Shown: positions 59,201 through 64,000 of the stretch, piece by piece | Layout of the letters: every line of letters begins with the position of its first letter | Numbering within the stretch: the first letter of the stretch is position 1 | Origin: Oikopleura dioica | Lineage: Eukaryota; Chordata; Appendicularia; Copelata; Oikopleuridae | DNA length: 64,000 bases | Direction: 5' to 3' | Assembly: GCA_907165135.1 (NCBI GenBank) | Contig: OU015569.1 | Location: forward strand, 8,680,501-8,744,500 | Position numbers and translations under genes: made by a program | The notes under the pieces: generated by a model | What the model was told of the DNA's origin: nothing | Seen by the model: the letters and a program-made list of their open reading frames with translations, nothing else | Databases searched by the model: none

Positions 59201-60030
59201 TCAAGCCTAGGAGGCACTTGAAAATTACTTCGATTAGTGAAGAGAACATTAAAGGTCTTATGAACTCATCAAAAGTGGACCGGTAGTAAGTGGCGTTGTT
59301 GGCAACGTCATGCCAAGGTGGTGTCTATTTGGCAGAACAAGAGAGCTCACAGATATCATGGAGTCTTGTGGCTCATCAGACTCGGTAAGCAAGTCCGAAT
59401 TAGAAACAAACAACCCTTTAAAGATTCACGTTTCCGAACAAACAGCCGAGTTTCTACGAAGAGACCCGAAAATAAACTGGTCGGTTGGACTGCGAGAACG
59501 GCCCAGGGAAGACTTTCCTCCTAACATGGAGAAGATCGAGGGCGAAATCGATCGAACATTTTGGCTCGTGAAACACGGCATTCCAAGAACAGGGAGAAAG
59601 AGTCAACTCGGCGCATTCATGCCCGACACATATTCGAGGCTGACGAGGAATTCCAGCTCGAGTTTATGTGGCTCGCGGTCAACGAGGAGGTCGTCGGTTC
59701 CCCTTTCGATCCATTCAACGAATTCCATCGGCAGCTTTATTCATCCTTATGTCAGCAAAAGCAGGTTAGTTTTTGTAACTCTCCATCTGTCAAAATGTTC
59801 TAAGCTCGAGTGAACTCGTCAAATCAAACAGTACGGCTTCGGTGGGAACCCTTACTGAAGATTTGGAGCAGAAGTGGAAGATCGGAAATTTGAACTCCCA
59901 GGGGAGGAGATCGACGATTTATCTTGAGCCGAGTAAAAAGGAACGCACGCGAGAAACTTATAATGAGCCTGTTCGAGCGAATCCACGTAATTACGGAAGA
60001 CTCAGCCGCCGATTCTCCGCGCTTATGTAA
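53218..60030 (+). CDS. Receptor guanylyl cyclase with altered catalytic site
   Basis: Single-pass receptor of the natriuretic-peptide/orphan GC class. Leader near 53218 (MRFSTFNFYFLLVYA). ANF-receptor ectodomain pieces: SEIIKAIEDVKAS (53480s), VGLVGFSCDAEHHTVAQLAS, PVSIIAENEEEFCDKQDQIV, AIFSLGAAINHTIQRGGDPY. A membrane segment is likely near 56265. The kinase-homology domain shows VAIKDLGPQFALLRLMKQEK, HRNVAVFHGLLYENEHGYF, YGAHGSLKDILSSKIQLTWE, HGFLNTTSCLVTGRLAVKVG, LWQAPEILNNPSETDV and RADVYSFGIIAHEVIYGKG, without a catalytic HRD. A coiled linker EEKMKSEELCYNLLPKSVAE leads to the cyclase core: SDIQGFTKIGTQSKP (metal Asp), YKVETIGDAYVAVSG (guanine Glu, second metal Asp), SGPVVSGVVGNVMPRWCLFG. 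The next residues RTRELTDIMES replace the usual DTVNTASRMES. A Ser/Thr-rich tail ends at 60030. More than 15 small introns; several boundaries are inferred. Confidence 0.82.
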
Positions 60031-60166
60031 TATTAGCCTTTACTGTTCATTCACTGTCGAAGGAAAATAACTTTCATGCACAATACAGAAAACGACGTCG
60101 AAAATGAGTTCATGGAGAATTTCACTCTGCATTTTCTGTTCAAAGGAGCCTTCTGTTTATTTATAC

Positions 60167-61729
60167 TTATGAGCAAATATTTGGGGGTACATAGAAGACC
60201 TCTGGAAAGTCGGTATAGAAAGCAAGTTGTAGGTTTAAATCGTGCGAGCTAGTTGTGTGGATGTCGAAGCTCTCTACCGGGAGAGTGTCGTTTTTTACCA
60301 TGTCGCCGCCGATGTGGAGTAGGACAGGCTTCTCGTTTATAGAGTATTTGATGGTTCTATGACCATGCCGTGGCCTCAGCATATCTTTAACATAGATTAA
60401 TCAATCATAAGATGATCGTTACCTGGGCCGGGCGTCCAAACATTATTCTGAAAGTAGAATGAACTCGACTGAGAAACATCATCGATTCCAGTAATTCCTC
60501 CAAATACCCAGATTGCCTGGTGCCCTGGACCTAAATTAACCGCCACTGCTGAGAATAACCTATTTTTCTGCTCTTGACGAGTGTTTGAAAGCCAAAGAAA
60601 AACTTATAAAAGAACAGTTCCTTAGGGGTGTTGGCATTGGTGGCATCGAAGTCCAACTTGACTCTCCAAGTTTTTCAACAGCGACTTCATCTTGTCCGAA
60701 GCCTTTATACCCACCGAGGATCATCGGATTTCCGTCAAAAAACGTGACCATCGAGCCAAACATGTGTTTGGTTTGTGTGTTCGGGCCTTGCGTGAATGAG
60801 CTCCCATCGAAAATTGTGCAGTTTGTGTCTATTAAAAATAAATTTGACAATTCTTCTTCAGTAATCTAACCAAGCTCGTTAAACATTGTTCCGCAAATGT
60901 AAACTTTTCTATCTGCTCCGACAGTGCATGCGTGACCAGCCTTTATCGAGATATAAAAAGTTTTTTTACTAACTAAATGAGGAATATCGGAGATAAATTA
61001 GCAACGATTGATATTTCTCATATAATCTTCCTTGTTTTCTTGAGTGCTTTGACCGTATTCAAAAAGTGTTATAAACGCGATTTGATTGACTATGTTAGTC
61101 CTAGTTTTTCATGGTTGAAAATGGTCGAAGTCACGGATTACAGACATTGTCATAATCTGCGGCTTAGAAATGGATAGTAAATGCTAGACGAAACATATAT
61201 CAATCGCTTTAATGATCGTAGACGTTCGAGATTTGCTGCAGAGTTATGACGTTTGTTTTAATTTAATGCAGCAAAGCTGCAAAGCAACCCGTCTTAGTTA
61301 ACTTATATCAATGCAAGGTATAATCTAGAGGCTTCCTGAGCATGGATAAAGAATATATCTCAGTCCCTTACAAAGGATATGGAAGCTCGATTCCAGTATC
61401 TTTCAAAGCACATCCATCAACTTCGAATACGGTTTTTGTTCCGTCCGAGTTGTCCGGAAGGCCGCCAATAATGAACATTTTGTCGTTGATCTGAGCAGAA
61501 CATGCCCATTTGACCTTGAAATTGATAAATAGCTAGGAAAATGTAAACTCACTTGCACTCCATGATCGTATGAGAAATTCGAAATCTTCGTTGACTGTTC
61601 AGAAGTCCCATTAAAAGATAGAAGGTATGGGTCATTTGCCATCGTCCATTGGTTCAAAATAAGCAAGCTTTCTGATGCGGCCGTTACACTCACAGCTAGA
61701 AATGCGCATATCCTTGCTGAAATTCTCAT
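60167..61729 (-). CDS. Secreted kelch-repeat protein
   Basis: ATG 61729 starts a signal peptide (MRISARICAFLAVSVTAAS). Kelch-type blades are visible in order: INDKMFIIGGLPDNSDGTKT with a following FEVDGCA, a blade around CTVGADRKVYICGTMFNEL, CTIFDGSSFTQGPNTQTKHM with PMILGGYKGFGQDEVAVEKL and SWTSMPPMPTPL, then AIWVFGGITGIDD, and PRHGHRTIKY ... VLLHIGGDMVKNDTLPVES, ending FYVPPNICS at 60167. Double-glycine blades and W/M-P-P-M patterns define a beta-propeller. Unlike most kelch proteins there is no BTB domain, and the leader predicts secretion. Introns are small. Its stop lies 136 bp from the convergent cyclase gene. Confidence 0.72.
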
Positions 61730-61878
61730 TTTTTTCTATATCAAAAAGAATTGAAAAATTTAAATTTCATTTTTGAGCAGCTGTTTTTTCCCATCGTTTA
61801 TTTACGTGGAAGATCTTTTGGGTAAAATTTACAATTTTGCGTCGTATTTTTTTCAATTCTCATTTTTGATAAATTCCA

Positions 61879-62652
61879 ATGCGAATTTTGAAGAAGTCGC
61901 TTTTCCTCTACCCTTTTTTCGTCGATGGAAAGAGCCAGTTTCATGCAGAGAGCCCAGAAGACTGCAAGATAGGGTTCTAAAAACGGCAATAATGATATAA
62001 ATCACTTGAAAATTATCGAACCCTGCGTAGAGAGTCTGTGAGCTATCAAGAAGTTGCAATTACTGGAATTTTTCGAAAACTGAAAGGAGAACAGAAGGCT
62101 TTGATTTCACTTGCGAATTGATTAATTCCGGAAAAAGGGTTACCGGAGTTTCATTTAGAAAATCTGATGCTGCGGTCGAAGAGGTATAAAAGAGGGAAAA
62201 TTTTGACTTCTTTATTGATAAGTTTTTCTGCGGAAGTTTTGTTGAATTGTTGGATCAATCATTGGAATCCTGCCGTTTTGAAATCAACGAAGAGAACTAC
62301 ACAAACGAACCAATTTACGGACATATTTACACAAAGACGGAAGGCGATTGTGAAGGTTTTTTTCGGAAATTTATACAGATGAAAAAATTCAAGTTTAGAA
62401 ATATTTGACAAATGCAAGAGCTGCCAACATTTCCGATGGACAGAAGTATACTCCGAATTGGAAAACAACATCAGTCAAGAAGTGCGGTTTTATGCAGGTT
62501 ATTGCCAGCTCCAGAACAAGGTGAAAATTATCGTCAGCAAATTATACGCTAACAATGCTTACTAGCCTCAATACACAGCGCGTCAGATGCGCGACATCCT
62601 GGAAGAAGAAAGCGAAGAGATTCAACGAATAATGCTCAAGGAATACTACTAA
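61879..62652 (+). CDS. Secreted Cys-rich orphan protein
   Basis: From about 62031 a frame gives RVCELSRSCNYWNFSKTERR, FDFTCELINSGKRVTGVSFR and KSDAAVEE, joins over a 39-bp intron to FFCGSFVELLDQSLESCRFE and GHIYTKTEGDCE, over another to IFDKCKSCQHFRWTEVYSEL and FYAGYCQLQNK, and over a last one to QYTARQMRDILEEESEEIQR ending in a TAA at 62652. All three joins are GT-AG and in phase. The proposed start at 61879 (MRILKKSLFLYPFFV, signal-like) reaches the first solid exon only if the intron begins with GG, so the 5' end is provisional. Eight or more cysteines in a small helical protein suggest an extracellular disulfide-bonded product; family not recognised. Confidence 0.55.
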
Positions 62653-64000
62653 AATCGCAATAATCAGAATCAGCTTCCCTATTTTTCTCGAACCTGTCCT
62701 CGGCGCAATAAAAGTGCCTCAATGTCGATAATCCGCGACATCTGAGTACTACCTGTGCTCAATCATCTTAATTTAATCTTTTACGATCTGATAATAGCGC
62801 AATGGCTTTGCAAACACAATCATGGCCTTATTTTAACTTTTATCCAACTAATTCCGGGAAAATTATTATTGATCGTTCTCTGGCGAAAGAACCGTAAAAT
62901 AATTCTTCGTAGATTTTCAAGTGTCATTGTTGGACAGACTCAATTTGTCAAAGTAGAGTAGAAGATAAGAAGGCTAACATATTTAGCCAAATTCAATTAT
63001 TCCGCGCTTCGAAATTGATTTTACGCTCTTGCTACTGGTTATCTCCGGTCAAAAAAAATTCAACTCAAATGATCTCTTTAAATTTTCTGTATGTCGATCA
63101 AATTCTTTAGAAGATTAGATTTTTCAATTTTCATGCAAGCAAGAGTTATTTTTACCGTTTCCGGGTGAAAGGAAATTAATACTTTTTACGTATCACTTTT
63201 CACGCTTTGAATCTATTGTGACGATCTTCCGGTCTGGTTTTTATCTATTATCTATTATTTAATAAAGATCAATTAGCAAAGCTATAAGTGCCGTAATAAC
63301 TGGCTATTAGCCTTTTGAACTGTGCAGGGAGCCCATTGAACTGATCCTTTTGGAGGTAAATTTCTCTAAAAAAGGCTCTTCGTAGTGAAACGCGAGAGGT
63401 ACGGATGTCAGATAAGACCGAAATTAAAAAGATCGCTGAAATTATTTCTAGAGGCCTGCGTATCGTTTTTCATCCCGCTCAGAGTCTGAGCCTCAGACGA
63501 ATACGATACCGATATTTAGCGTTTACAAGTAGCTTTCACGAAAATCCACAATTTTCCGCTAATATTGAGACATAAGATTGAGGAAGAACGGAAGGTCTAT
63601 GACGAGTCAAAGTTATAATTTTAACATTTAATTAGGTTGCGCTCTAAACAGCACTTACTTACATCACCAAAGTTCATCAATAAATAATAATGTGAAGCAA
63701 CGGTCCGCTGAATAGAAATAATAAGCAGTGATTGGCTTTATTGCAGAATCGTAAAAGTTAGATTTCGGTCTTAGAATAATCGAATCAGCTTCACTACGGC
63801 GACTTATATTAACGTTAGTCGTTTACACTCTCACTGAGAGTCTCTCAGAGCGGCTCATTATGTTAGTCTATTTAATACGTATGCTAAGTTTCCTGGCGCG
63901 ACAACAGTTTTACAAATGAGGTGCCGTCTTTTTTGGCGATATAAACCAATATTAATCTCATCTTGCGACATCGGAATTGCGAACGTTATCAGAGGTCAAA
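62653..64000. other. Gene-free end of the window
   Basis: About 1.35 kb of AT-rich sequence. No coding exon, RNA gene, repeat pair or promoter element was recognised. The open frame at 62755-62961 is hydrophobic by base composition only. Confidence 0.4.

Noticed and set aside
61798..62059. Two overlapping minus-strand frames with hydrophobic or basic character
   Set aside because: They overlap the plus-strand Cys-rich gene, whose three in-phase introns are stronger evidence.

Overview
The window looks like nuclear DNA of an appendicularian tunicate (Oikopleura-type larvacean). Reasons: animal gene families (SMAD, synaptotagmin, a Caudal homeobox gene, BAZ1A/ACF1, MICU1, S1P lyase, a receptor guanylyl cyclase), genes packed 0.1-1 kb apart, most introns only about 36-50 bp, and several introns whose donor is GA, GC or GG instead of GT, a known larvacean habit. 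Species assignment is inference; no alignment could be run.

Layout. 0-9 kb: a claudin-like four-TM protein (+), sphingosine-1-phosphate lyase (-), and a secreted trefoil protein ending in a dead trypsin fold (+). 9-16 kb: four minus-strand genes, PDSS2-like, MICU1, an ESCO-type cohesin acetyltransferase with a tRNA-Leu in an intron, and ANKRD49. ANKRD49 and ESCO are so close that an operon is likely. A foldback MITE sits in the divergent promoter between ANKRD49 and BAZ1A/ACF1 (16.7-20.4 kb, +), which ends after its PHD finger without a bromodomain. 21.5-28.5 kb: an R-SMAD-like gene whose C-terminus is SSFT rather than SSxS, then synaptotagmin-1. 29-37 kb: an orphan basic protein, a tiny coiled-coil protein, a mucin-linked active trypsin-like protease, SMKR1 (-), a sushi-like secreted protein, a hAT-type MITE with perfect 8-bp target duplication directly behind that gene's stop codon, and a secreted PLA2-like protein lacking the catalytic His and Asp.

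37-44 kb is gene-poor and surrounds a Caudal/Cdx homeobox gene, as often seen for developmental regulators in compact genomes. 44-52 kb holds a secreted Cys-rich orphan (+), two poorly resolved minus-strand genes, a large element with two 500-bp near-identical inverted arms, a TTAA-flanked MITE and degenerate sequence. 51.8-62.7 kb: a secreted thrombospondin type 1 repeat protein, a long receptor guanylyl cyclase whose catalytic Asn/Arg pair is replaced, a secreted kelch protein (-) and another secreted Cys-rich orphan. The last 1.3 kb shows nothing I can call.

No defence system, prophage or CRISPR is present; the window is eukaryotic. The most unusual content is (a) four independent 'dead enzyme' candidates (trypsin fold, PLA2, cyclase, plus a SMAD with altered phospho-tail), (b) recurrent non-GT introns resolved by protein homology, and (c) three or four young non-autonomous inverted-repeat elements. 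Exon joins were made by eye from reading frame and family conservation; spans given for multi-exon genes include introns.
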